DNA from: JAZKJD01 sp040384585
Lineage (GTDB): Bacteria > Pseudomonadota > Gammaproteobacteria > Diplorickettsiales > Diplorickettsiaceae
Length of the DNA stretch: 64,000 bases
Assembly: GCA_040384585.1 (NCBI GenBank)
Contig: JAZKJD010000011.1
Span: forward strand, 62,001-126,000
Reading direction: 5' to 3'
Shown: piece by piece, positions 8,276 to 16,028 of the stretch
Layout of the letters: each line of letters opens with the position of its first letter
Position numbering within the stretch: position 1 is the stretch's first letter
The notes under the pieces: generated by a model
What the model was told of the DNA's origin: nothing
Database searches by the model: none
The model's input: only the letters and a program-made list of their open reading frames with translations
Program-made: the position numbers and the translations under genes

Positions 8276-9532
8276 TCAAGAGGCTTCTTCAGCTGTAGAG
8301 GTCAAGTGATTATTATTGAAATTTCCACGCAAATACCATAATAAACCTAAGCCAGGTAGGCAAGCTGCCAATGATAAAATAAAAAATATTGGCCAACTAA
8401 AGTAGGTTACGATAAGGCCAGCAATAGGACCGATAAAAACACGGCCGATACTCGCAAATGCTGAAAACAACGCAAATTGAGTGGCAGTATAGTGATGGTT
8501 ACATAAACTCATAATAAAGGCGAGAAAGGCAACACTGCCCAGAGCATTACAGAAACTATCAACAAAAATAGCAAATACTAATAAGCCGTAATGATGTCCG
8601 GCTAAAGCCAGCTGTAACAATGCTAAGATAGCGGCTGCCTGTAAAATACCAAAATAAAACAAACTTCGAAACAAACTGATGCGTGTCATTAAGGCAGCGC
8701 CCACTAACAGACCTAACATGGTTGCAGCAAAACCTATACCCTTATTGACGAATGCCACTGTACTTAGAGAAAAACCTAAACCACGGATTAAAAAAGGTGT
8801 TGTTAAGGAGACGCTGAGTGCATCACCCAGTTTATAGAGTAAAATGAACAGTAAAATTAGCCAGGCAGATTTTCGACTTAGAAATTCCTTGAAGGGATCA
8901 ACAACAGCAGCCCGTAGGGTAGTGGGTGCGGATTCCGCCTGTGGTTCATTAGCAAACCAGCTTGCCAAAAGGCCGATGATCATCAAGCCTGCCATCACTA
9001 GATAGGTGCTGCGCCATCCTATATATTCAGCTAATAATAATGCTAGTGCGCCCGAAACCAGCATGGCGACTCGATAACTCCAGATAGTGAGTGTAGAACC
9101 CAACCCCCGCTCACGGGGTTGAAGAATATCCGTTCGATAGGCATCGATTGCGATGTCTTGAGAAGCAGAAAGAAAAGCAACAAGAAAAGCAATGCTGACT
9201 AATAGAGTGGGACTGGTATTTGGATTTGCCAAGGCCATGCAGGCAATACCAATTAGTAATGCCAGCTGCGTGATAATTAGCCAACCACGGCGTCGTCCAA
9301 GTAACGGAGGTATCCATCGATCGAGTAAGGGTGCCCATAGAAATTTATAGACATAGGGTTGTCCAATTAAGCCCAAACTACCAATCGCAAGTAGACTGAC
9401 ACCGCTAACAGTGAACCATGCCTGTAACGTGCTTCCAGTCAGGGCAAGAGGTAGACCTGAAGAAAACCCTAATAGTAAAACAACGAAGAGGTTTTTCTTA
9501 TTGAGGCTCTTCGTGGTATGGGTAAGGGGCAT
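8276..9532 (-). CDS. ampG: AmpG-type muropeptide permease (MFS)
   Basis: This inner-membrane importer takes up GlcNAc-anhydro-muropeptides for peptidoglycan recycling. It has 418 residues and about 12 hydrophobic segments, near the short end of the family (E. coli AmpG 491 has two extra segments). The family signature is in the first third: GFSSGLPLALTGSTLQAWF, then the cytoplasmic loop with PLLDRW and LGRRRGW, then SASQDIAIDAYRTDIL. It is separated from the upstream lipoprotein gene by only 12 bases, so the two are probably co-transcribed. MltD and a MupP-like phosphatase elsewhere in the window fit the same recycling pathway. Confidence 0.88.
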   Translation of the reverse strand: MPLTHTTKSLNKKNLFVVLLLGFSSGLPLALTGSTLQAWFTVSGVSLLAIGSLGLIGQPYVYKFLWAPLLDRWIPPLLGRRRGWLIITQLALLIGIACMALANPNTSPTLLVSIAFLVAFLSASQDIAIDAYRTDILQPRERGLGSTLTIWSYRVAMLVSGALALLLAEYIGWRSTYLVMAGLMIIGLLASWFANEPQAESAPTTLRAAVVDPFKEFLSRKSAWLILLFILLYKLGDALSVSLTTPFLIRGLGFSLSTVAFVNKGIGFAATMLGLLVGAALMTRISLFRSLFYFGILQAAAILALLQLALAGHHYGLLVFAIFVDSFCNALGSVAFLAFIMSLCNHHYTATQFALFSAFASIGRVFIGPIAGLIVTYFSWPIFFILSLAACLPGLGLLWYLRGNFNNNHLTSTAEEAS

Positions 9533-9544
9533 GGGTATTCCTTA

Positions 9545-10027
9545 TTAGCCTGCATAGTCAGGATCAGCAATAACGCGTGAACGACCACCTACACCGTATT
9601 GTACGAGGACATGTTGGCCACGATTAAAAGTGGGTGTAGGCCCTTGCACAACAGAGATTAACGATTTATTGTGCAGCTTAATAACGTACTCAACCCCAGT
9701 CTGGGTTGTGAGTCCTTTTTGCGCCTGGTTACCGGCTATGCCTCCTAGAAGGGCGCCACCAACTCCTGCAGCTAAGCTGCCACTCCCTTGGCCTATTTGC
9801 GAGCCTGCAAGCGCACCTAGAATACCACCGGTCACGGAACCAACGCCAATACCCGTGCCACTATCAGAAACCTTAACAACACGGCTGCTTACTACAACCC
9901 CTGCAACAACATGCTGTACTTGTCCAGCGTTTCCTGTCGAATACACATCAGGTGATAAAGAAGACGTACAACCGACTAGTGTCGACAGACCGAGCATGGA
10001 TAATAAAAAATAAATGGAAAACCGCAT
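9545..10027 (-). CDS. SlyB/Pcp-like outer-membrane lipoprotein with glycine-zipper domain
   Basis: The protein has about 160 residues. A signal peptide starts MRFSIYFLL and ends in the lipobox LVGC, so the mature protein is a lipoprotein. The middle carries the glycine-rich zipper (GSVTGGILGALAGSQIGQG and GVGGALLGGIAGN) of the 17-kDa antigen / SlyB / Pcp family, probably a membrane-inserting hairpin. The C-terminus forms the small beta domain of SlyB. I set the start at ATG 10027, which has GAGG 8 bases upstream. The frame stays open to 10093, but those extra codons come from palindromic repeat M1 and would precede the signal peptide. The exact cellular role is unknown; relatives stabilise the outer membrane under stress. 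Confidence 0.85.
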   Translation of the reverse strand: MRFSIYFLLSMLGLSTLVGCTSSLSPDVYSTGNAGQVQHVVAGVVVSSRVVKVSDSGTGIGVGSVTGGILGALAGSQIGQGSGSLAAGVGGALLGGIAGNQAQKGLTTQTGVEYVIKLHNKSLISVVQGPTPTFNRGQHVLVQYGVGGRSRVIADPDYAG

Positions 10028-10059
10028 AGGTATATCCTCGAACAGAGGTTTATTATTTA

Positions 10060-10206
10060 AGAGAGTGTCTTCAAAATGTACGATGACGGCCAAAAATCAT
10101 TTGTTTTTCTGCGTTACGCTACTCACATACTGCGTGTATGCTCCGTTGCGGTACTCGAAAAACAATGCTTTTTGTCTCGTCCTAGCACATTTTGAAGACA
10201 CTCTCT
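10060..10206. repeat. Family M long palindromic element, copy M1
   Basis: This 147-bp element has 20-bp terminal inverted repeats (AGAGAGTGTCTTCAAAATGT and its complement). Inside is a core with GTTACGCTACTCACATAC and GTGTATGCTCCGTTGCGGTACTC, which are also roughly inverted. Near-identical cores occur at 38814-38955 and 17100-17247. No transposase is present, so it looks like a MITE or a structural repeat. Confidence 0.88.
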
Positions 10207-10317
10207 AAATACTGAAGAGTTAAAAAATCGATAAACGATGAATATAATGAGAAAATCAGTGCTCGTCAAACGAAATACTCCTATCAGTGTCTAGAAAACT
10301 GTCTAATATAATCAGCA

Positions 10318-10360
10318 TAGGTTCTGTCTCTAAAGTTATGATTGTCGTCATCCGCAAGGC
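10318..10360 (+). repeat. Repeat family D, copy D1
   Basis: It begins TAGGTTCTGTCTCTAAAG and continues with ATTGTCGTCATCC. The same start recurs at 55922, 59241 and 63214, with a variant at 37299. Copy D2 also shares the ATTGTYGTCATCC continuation. Confidence 0.75.
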
Positions 10361-10524
10361 GAAAAAAGAATAGGGCCGCAATCATTGCAAGATCAATTTT
10401 TAATTTTTGTACGGTGCACAGGTTTATAAAAATTTATTTTTTTATTTAATCGTTTCTTAAGAATTGAAAATTATAATTACCCGAGGGTTAAAGTGAGTCA
10501 TTCTTTTATTTTGTAGCGAGAAAA

Positions 10525-12888
10525 ATGAGATATTTTAGAATTATTTCGTCAGCGTTCTTGAAGATTTATTTATACATTTATTTTATTTCTTCGGTGCGTG
10601 CTCATTACGATCCAGCGTATTTTCGAAATGCGGATGATGGGTTCACCGATCAATCGGATTGGATGAAAGAGATACATGATGATACTAGGTTAACGGAATT
10701 GGCTATACCAGGTACACATGATTCAGCGACCTTCAACTTTGAAAAAAGCGATGCTATCTCTTATAAGATACTTATTGATTCAGTTGTTACTCAGACACTG
10801 ACTATTTCGCAACAATTGCAATATGGAATTAGATTTCTTGACCTTAGAGTCAGACATAGTGGAGATTCACTTGTTATGCACCATGGATCGTTTGATTTGA
10901 GGATCATGTTTGGGGATGTCATGTATGACATTGTCAATTTTCTAATAAACAACCCAAGTGAAACGGTGCTCATAGCACTACAGGAGGAATATAAGGCAGA
11001 TGATAACAATTCAAGAGATATCAATGCAACACTATGGTCTTATTTACTCTCCTATAGTGACTATTTTTTTAATCCTACTGACCCTATTCGTCTCCTCAAT
11101 CAACCAGCCATACTGGGTGAGACAAGAGGGAAATTCTCTATCCCATATAGTACGGTAGGTTTCAATATAAATTTCCCATACACTGGCAACAGCATCCAAA
11201 ACCACTATTCAATGTTCCTTTCGGATATGTATTCTAAATGGCAATATGTAAAAGTGCAATTAAAGGAGGGCCAAACAGGTGATATAGGAACTTTCTATCT
11301 TAACTATCTTTCGGGTTCTGGAGGCGTACAGCCATATACTGTCGTAAGTGGTCACGGAACCCCAGAAACTTCTGCGTCAAGATTGCCGACAGGCCTAACT
11401 ACGCCTGGCTGGAAGGACTCCTATCCGGACTATCCCAGAGTCGATTGTTGGGGGGAACTCTGTACTATCGCTTTTGAAGGCACTAATATTCTAGCGAGAA
11501 ACTACATATGGGCTTCGAATTTTGAATCGAATATGAAAATGAGTTTAGTTGGCTATAAGGGTACGATACCTCAATCTAGAACCGTTGGTGTCATCATCAC
11601 TGATTTTCCAGGGTCATCATTAATTGTGAATATCATAGACAATAACAGGTACTTTACAAAAAGGGCAGGTGAAACCTCAACATCGCAGGAAGAAAGTGTT
11701 ATCTCAAAAATTCCAAGATACGTGTTGTGGTGTGGAATGGGAATACTAGGAGTTTTAGGTACTGGGGGGTTGTTGTTCTTCACTCATCGCTTTCGAGTAC
11801 AAAGAAATTCGGCAGTAGTCGTGTCAGGCACGATAACTCACACACTGCAGGGGAATGGGGTTGGTGCTTCTGCCGTAAGAACCCAAGAGAAGACAACAAC
11901 AGAGAGAGATGAACAAGCCTTTATCAAAAAAACCTCTTATTCATCAGAAGCTGATGACGATGATGATTATGCAACGGTTGAAGCCGTTGCTGAGAAAGAA
12001 TATGTTCTTGATAATCCTGAAGTATCCGAAGCCTATGAGTTGCCGCCGATTGAGGAGTCAGAAAGGCTAGGGCCTGACGCTAATAAGGCAGCTGATCCTA
12101 TAGCAACACCCGAATCAACCCGGCAGGAAGAGGGTATTGGATCTATGTTTGGAAATTTCTTTGGAACTGCATACTCTTCTGTGTCACCCTATGTATCACG
12201 CTATGTATCACAAGTTGCAGGAAATGAGACTCTGCAAGCTGCGGTATGCCTTATAAGCTATCTAACAGGGAAACCGAATCCCGTATTAGCAGCAAAAGGA
12301 ATAGGAATAATAGAAGACAGCAGATTATCGAATGTTTTAGCCGGGGTTGCTGCGGGTGAAATCGTTACGGAATTTGAGGAAAGAATTAGGCTTTGTGCAC
12401 AAAGCGCTGGGATATCTTATTCAAACATTAAGGTGGAATCTACGGCTTTAATACAAAAGCTTAGCAAAGTTCTGATAAATAAATCTATAGTAGAACTTTC
12501 AGCTATTTTGAAAGTGACTATTCAAGGATCAGAAAAGTTTTCTGAGGAGCATAAGAAGAAATTCAATGCTTATCTGGAAAAAGAAATAGACGTTATACAA
12601 GATCTCTTCTTTGGACCAGCAGTGCCTAAATCGACTAGTACTACATCTTCTCGTAGAAAAGACTCAGGGAAAAAGGTGGCTAACGACCAGTGCTTGGGTC
12701 AGAAACAAGCCGCTATGCTTGTTGATAAGTCTGCAGAACGAATACGTTTAGTAGGAAATAGACCTGGAAAAGAAAGATTAGGGAATAATACAACTAAATT
12801 TTTTGCTAACCAGCTGTCTCCCGAGGCTAGTGTACAATCTAGACTGGAAAATATACCCAATACCCAAAAAATTTCACGTTGTGGTTAG
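10525..12888 (+). CDS. Secreted or membrane-anchored PI-PLC X-domain protein with long C-terminal tail
   Basis: The 787-residue protein has an N-terminal signal peptide (hydrophobic 8-24, likely cleavage after SVRA). Residues about 50-160 match the bacterial phosphatidylinositol-specific phospholipase C X domain: IPGTHDSATF contains the first catalytic His (H65), FLDLRVR the substrate Asp/Arg (D106, R108), and MHHG the second His (H119 or H120). A single membrane segment follows at about 398-418 (WCGMGILGVLGTGGLLFF). After it comes a tail of about 365 residues with an acidic patch (EADDDDDYATVEAVAEKE) and no recognised domain. The start follows GCGAGAAAA, a weak ribosome site. The last 11 or so residues and the stop come from palindromic repeat A2. 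Cleavage of host phosphoinositides or GPI anchors is inference; the catalytic residues appear complete. Confidence 0.8.
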   Translation: MRYFRIISSAFLKIYLYIYFISSVRAHYDPAYFRNADDGFTDQSDWMKEIHDDTRLTELAIPGTHDSATFNFEKSDAISYKILIDSVVTQTLTISQQLQYGIRFLDLRVRHSGDSLVMHHGSFDLRIMFGDVMYDIVNFLINNPSETVLIALQEEYKADDNNSRDINATLWSYLLSYSDYFFNPTDPIRLLNQPAILGETRGKFSIPYSTVGFNINFPYTGNSIQNHYSMFLSDMYSKWQYVKVQLKEGQTGDIGTFYLNYLSGSGGVQPYTVVSGHGTPETSASRLPTGLTTPGWKDSYPDYPRVDCWGELCTIAFEGTNILARNYIWASNFESNMKMSLVGYKGTIPQSRTVGVIITDFPGSSLIVNIIDNNRYFTKRAGETSTSQEESVISKIPRYVLWCGMGILGVLGTGGLLFFTHRFRVQRNSAVVVSGTITHTLQGNGVGASAVRTQEKTTTERDEQAFIKKTSYSSEADDDDDYATVEAVAEKEYVLDNPEVSEAYELPPIEESERLGPDANKAADPIATPESTRQEEGIGSMFGNFFGTAYSSVSPYVSRYVSQVAGNETLQAAVCLISYLTGKPNPVLAAKGIGIIEDSRLSNVLAGVAAGEIVTEFEERIRLCAQSAGISYSNIKVESTALIQKLSKVLINKSIVELSAILKVTIQGSEKFSEEHKKKFNAYLEKEIDVIQDLFFGPAVPKSTSTTSSRRKDSGKKVANDQCLGQKQAAMLVDKSAERIRLVGNRPGKERLGNNTTKFFANQLSPEASVQSRLENIPNTQKISRCG

Positions 12889-12983
12889 GCCACGAGGGCG
12901 GGCGAGCGGAGTGTATACGGAATACATGAGCATGCGAAGTCCCGATGTGTAACAACACCACAACGTGAAAGGCGAAGCGTATA
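12852..12983 (+). repeat. Family A palindromic element at the 3' end of the PLC gene (copy A2)
   Basis: This full copy, about 132 bp, runs from TATACCC to GCGTATA with arms TTTCACGTTGTGG and CCACAACGTGAAA. Compared with the fadJ copy it lacks one base at TTAGGCCACGAGG. Here the element is entered in a different frame, ISRCG followed by TAG, so it ends the PLC reading frame instead of being read through. Confidence 0.9.
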
Positions 12984-13005
12984 GATTCGGAAAGAAGATA
13001 CTTTC

Positions 13006-13737
13006 TCATAGCGTGCTCCGTGGAGTATGAAAAAATAACTCACGACTTCGAATACTTTTTCCTTCTAGTAGATGGTGTAAGGCAAGACGAAATAAACGTT
13101 TTGCATCCAATAACTGTTCTGCTGCCGTCCATTCTTCATAATGAATGGCTAACAGTGATGATCCGGAGAAAATAGATACTTTTGGAATAGTGGTATTTAG
13201 ACAAGCAAGCAAGCCTTGACTAGGAATAAACTGGTAATGTTGATCGGGTAAAATGGCCTGTTGGGTTTGGCTATCTTGATTGAGATGTAACGCATAACCC
13301 AGTTCCGCTAATAGTCGTTTTTCAAATAGGCGTAGCGCTAGGCTAGGATTCTGCGATAAGCTTGTTAATGCAATTTGATAGGCTTGGAAGAGTGCTGGAT
13401 GTGGATCGTAGCGATAAAGCAAGCGCATCAATAGTTCATTGAGGTAGAGTCCACATAGTAAAACTTTACCGGTTAACGGAAACGAAAAAAAACCACTTGG
13501 TTCTGCATTTAACAAATTTAGTAGCTCTGTTTTTCCGCGCCAAGAGATCGATAAAGGGACAAAAGCTTGTAATGAACCTTTAAAACGCGAATTTTTACTA
13601 CGCATTCCTCTCGCGGCTTTTGCGATAAGACTGATGCGACCTTGCAGGGGTGTCAGTGCATCGATTAACAGACTCGTATCACGGTAATGGCGAGTGTGTA
13701 AAATATAAGCAGGTTGAAATTGTGCACCGGTTAACAT
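13006..13737 (-). CDS. recO: DNA repair protein RecO
   Basis: This mediator of the RecFOR pathway loads RecA onto SSB-coated single-stranded DNA. It has 243 residues, matching the E. coli length of 242. The N-terminal OB-fold is recognisable (AYILHTRHYRDTSLLID, then GRISLIAKAARGMRSK), followed by the helical middle with LCGLYLNELLMRL. The usual RecO zinc cysteines are not obvious, as is common in gammaproteobacteria. It diverges from minD with 278 bases between them. Its downstream end lies 22 bases from repeat A2. Confidence 0.92.
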   Translation of the reverse strand: MLTGAQFQPAYILHTRHYRDTSLLIDALTPLQGRISLIAKAARGMRSKNSRFKGSLQAFVPLSISWRGKTELLNLLNAEPSGFFSFPLTGKVLLCGLYLNELLMRLLYRYDPHPALFQAYQIALTSLSQNPSLALRLFEKRLLAELGYALHLNQDSQTQQAILPDQHYQFIPSQGLLACLNTTIPKVSIFSGSSLLAIHYEEWTAAEQLLDAKRLFRLALHHLLEGKSIRSRELFFHTPRSTL

Positions 13738-14015
13738 AATAAGCTAAAAGTGATAGTTCGATAGAACTTGATAAAAGTGATCTAAATAAGACGAATGAAT
13801 TTGTACAAAAAATAAACTCATATTATTAATTAGTAATAACTTCCCCTTACCATGAAAATCCAGTAGTATCAATTATTATAGGCGTATTTTTTTTGTTGCG
13901 TATCAATATGGGGTGAGTATTTCCTAGGCAACACTAAAGATCCTACCTAAAAATCTTAATTAAAAATAGTGGCTGTTCATTATTCTTTAACTTCTTAGTT
14001 ACAGGAGCGACTTCA

Positions 14016-14120
14016 TTGGCTGAAATTATTGTTACCTCTGAAAAAGGCAGCGTAGATAAAACTACCGGGGCTGAAATTATTGTTATTACCTCTGGAAAAG
14101 GCGGCGTAGGTAAAACTACC
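14016..14120 (+). repeat. Imperfect 51/54-bp tandem duplication at the 5' end of minD
   Basis: Unit 1 (14016-14066, 17 codons) and unit 2 (14067-14120, 18 codons) align throughout. The differences are TTG to GGG at the start codon, one missing ATT codon in unit 1, and three glycine codons changed in unit 1 (GGA to GAA, GGC to AGC, GGT to GAT). Confidence 0.93.
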
Positions 14121-14891
14121 AGCAGTGCTGCTATAGCCGCGGGCTTGGCGTTTCGGGGGTTTAAAACGGTTGTTATTGATTTTGATATTGGCTTACGTAA
14201 TCTCGATTTGATTATGGGATGTGAGAGGCGCGTTGTTTTTGACTTTGTCAATGTTATTCGTGGTGAAGCTAATATTAGACAAGCATTGATTAAAGATAAG
14301 CGGCTTGAAAATCTTTATGTGTTACCGGCTTCACAGACGCGTGATAAAGATGCGCTAAGCAAAGAAGGTGTGGAAAAAATTTTAGAAGAGCTCAAAAAAG
14401 ATTTTGACTATATTATTTGTGATTCACCGGCAGGTATAGAGCGTGGCGCCACCTTAGCGATGTATTTTGCCGATAGAGCTATAGTGGTAAGTAATCCCGA
14501 AATTTCATCGGTCCGTGATTCCGATAGGATGTTAGGTATCCTTGATAGTAAATCGCGGCGGGCTGAATTAGGTCATGATCCCGTTAAACAGCATTTATTA
14601 TTAACACGTTATTCATTAACGCGTGTTGAAAAAGGCGATATGCTGAGTGTCGATGATGTGTTAGATATTCTTTCTATTCCTTTACTGAGTGTTATTCCCG
14701 AGTCGCAGGCAGTTTTACGTGCATCGAATTCAGGGGTTCCCGTGACTTTAAATGGAGAAAGTGATGCGCATCAAGCTTATGTGGATGCCGTTTCCCGTTT
14801 ACTGGGTGAAGAGCTGCCATTTAAGTTTGTTAAGCCAGAAAAGAAAGGGTTATTACGTCGTCTCTTTGGCCGTGAGGAGATAGCGACATGA
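14016..14891 (+). CDS. minD: Septum site-determining ATPase MinD, with duplicated N-terminal P-loop segment
   Basis: MinD is a membrane-associated ParA-type ATPase that positions the division septum by oscillating with MinE. The functional deviant Walker A is SGKGGVGKTT (K28, K33), followed by DFDIGLRNLDLIMGCERR and the C-terminal amphipathic membrane helix (GLLRRLFGRE). It has 291 residues against about 270 normally. The extra 17 residues are a tandem copy of the first segment, starting at TTG 14016 with AGGAG 8 bases upstream. That copy reads SEKGSVDKTT and has lost exactly the three P-loop glycines, so it cannot bind nucleotide normally. The old start codon of the second copy is now GGG, so initiation there is excluded. 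minE overlaps by 4 bases. No minC lies upstream. Confidence 0.95.
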   Translation: MAEIIVTSEKGSVDKTTGAEIIVITSGKGGVGKTTSSAAIAAGLAFRGFKTVVIDFDIGLRNLDLIMGCERRVVFDFVNVIRGEANIRQALIKDKRLENLYVLPASQTRDKDALSKEGVEKILEELKKDFDYIICDSPAGIERGATLAMYFADRAIVVSNPEISSVRDSDRMLGILDSKSRRAELGHDPVKQHLLLTRYSLTRVEKGDMLSVDDVLDILSIPLLSVIPESQAVLRASNSGVPVTLNGESDAHQAYVDAVSRLLGEELPFKFVKPEKKGLLRRLFGREEIAT

Positions 14892-15151
14892 GTTTATTAA
14901 ATTATATTTTTCGAAATGGAAAAAAAAATACTGCTTCACTTGCAAAAGAGCGATTACAGATTATCGTTTCGCATGAACGTAAAGCAGAGCATAATGCTGA
15001 TTTTCTGCCAAATTTACAACGTGAATTGATTGAAGTGATTGCTAAGTACGTGGCTATTGATCAAGATCAAGTCAAAGTGGAGTTAGAACGTACAGGAAAT
15101 TGCTCTGTATTAGAACTAAATATTACCTTGCCGAATGCGGAATCTGTTTGA
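14888..15151 (+). CDS. minE: Cell division topological specificity factor MinE
   Basis: MinE stimulates MinD ATPase and drives the pole-to-pole oscillation. It has 87 residues, as usual. The N-terminal MinD-binding and membrane-sensing segment includes LAKERLQIIVSHER, and the C-terminal dimerisation domain includes LIEVIAKYV and VKVELER. The ATG overlaps the minD stop (ATGA), so translation is coupled. It converges with yciA. Confidence 0.95.
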   Translation: MSLLNYIFRNGKKNTASLAKERLQIIVSHERKAEHNADFLPNLQRELIEVIAKYVAIDQDQVKVELERTGNCSVLELNITLPNAESV

Positions 15152-15177
15152 GTATAGTATGGTACTCTCTTACGAAT

Positions 15178-15576
15178 TTAGTTTGGAGATATTAATCGTT
15201 TTTTACCAGGTTTTGATACTGCTACATAAATTAAGGTCGCATCGGATACTTTGACGCGAGATAATTCGGTTTTATTTTCTTCATAGTTATAGCGTTCCGC
15301 ATACACTTCAACCTCTACTGTTATAGAGGTTTTACCAACACTAATGATTTTGGTATAGAAACTGACGATATCATAGATATATAAGGGTTTTATGAAAGTT
15401 AGTTCTTTAACGGCAACGGTAACGACAGGACCCTTGGCACGATGGGCTGCTGCAATAGCGCCAGCAATATCGATTTGTGACATGAGCCAACCGCCAAAAA
15501 TGTCCCCTGATTTATTGGCGTCGTTAGGTCTGGTTTTGACTCGGAGTGCGAGTGCGGGTTGGTTTGTATTTTCCAT
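15178..15576 (-). CDS. yciA: Acyl-CoA thioesterase YciA (hot-dog fold)
   Basis: This hydrolyses short and medium acyl-CoA esters to the free acid and CoA. It has 132 residues, the family length. The hot-dog helix motif GDIFGGWLMSQIDIAG carries the catalytic Asp region, and VTVAVKELTFIKPLYIYD is typical of the YciA branch. It is convergent to minE and stands alone. Palindromic repeat B1 begins 36 bases upstream of its start. Confidence 0.92.
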   Translation of the reverse strand: MENTNQPALALRVKTRPNDANKSGDIFGGWLMSQIDIAGAIAAAHRAKGPVVTVAVKELTFIKPLYIYDIVSFYTKIISVGKTSITVEVEVYAERYNYEENKTELSRVKVSDATLIYVAVSKPGKKRLISPN

Positions 15577-15611
15577 AATAGCGCCTTTTTAATAATAGAT
15601 GAAAATTTAAT

Positions 15612-15806
15612 TATACCCATTATACTTGAAGTTGCGAATTCGCAACTTCAAGTATTTTCTTCTCGCGATGGGGATTTTCAAGTGGAGAATCGCGATTCTC
15701 CACTTGAATGACGGCGCGTAAGCTTTGCTGATCCCCGTCATGCAATCGGGTATACCGCTCGCGACAAGTTTGAAAATTGCGCATCTTCATGTGCGAGCGG
15801 TATATA
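15612..15806. repeat. Family B compound palindromic element, copy B1
   Basis: It begins TATACCC, like family A. It holds a perfect 34-bp palindrome (15622-15655, half-site ATACTTGAAGTTGCGAA), a spacer GCGATGGGGATTTTC, and a second perfect 32-bp palindrome (15677-15708, half-site TTCAAGTGGAGAATCG). A hairpin with ATGACGG/CCGTCAT and a last hairpin TATACCGCTCGC/GCGAGCGGTATA complete it. Copy B3 has the same order of parts with different stem bases that still pair. Confidence 0.88.
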
Positions 15807-15840
15807 CCTATTGTGCATTGAAAATGCCTCTCTAAGGAAC

Positions 15841-15888
15841 AAAAAAGTGTTGGCGTGGGTCTTGCCAACGAATGCGATTTTTTTCTGG
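15841..15888 (-). repeat. Family C partial copy (C5)
   Basis: On the minus strand it reads AAAAAATCGCATTCGTTGGC followed by AAGACCCACGCCAACAC. This matches the right half of copy C3 (GTGCATTCGCTGGCAGGACC). The left half is missing. Confidence 0.5.
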
Positions 15889-16028
15889 ATTTCGCCAAAA
15901 GAAGCACATTCTGTTTTTATCCATACTTCTCTTTGATTTTCAAGAAACATTCCATAGATTTTATTATCTATAATTGATAGTATTATCCTGATTTGCCTGT
16001 TACTTAAAATAAAGAGGATGCAAGCGTA

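Larger units (their letters stand above)
10028..10524. other. Gene-free stretch holding repeats M1 and D1
   Basis: This divergent gap of 497 bases separates the SlyB-like gene from the PLC gene. It holds palindrome M1 (10060-10206) and repeat D1 (from 10318), followed by GTACGGTGCACAGG (10413-10426), which resembles the flanks of family C. The last 100 bases are very AT-rich and probably contain the PLC promoter, but I cannot place the -35 and -10 boxes with confidence. Confidence 0.6.
15577..16028. other. Gene-free stretch dominated by palindromic repeats B1 and C5
   Basis: Apart from the two repeats, only about 140 bases before the orphan gene at 16029 remain. Two overlapping minus-strand frames (15738-16070 and 15620-15907) read straight through the palindromes. 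They lack ribosome sites, so I do not call them genes. Confidence 0.7.

Noticed and set aside
10028..10093. Upstream extension of the SlyB-like gene
   Set aside because: The codons come from repeat M1 and would place 22 residues before a well-formed signal peptide. ATG 10027 has its own ribosome site.
14067..14069. Possible MinD start at the second copy of the duplicated segment
   Set aside because: The codon is GGG, and no ATG, GTG or TTG lies between it and the P-loop.
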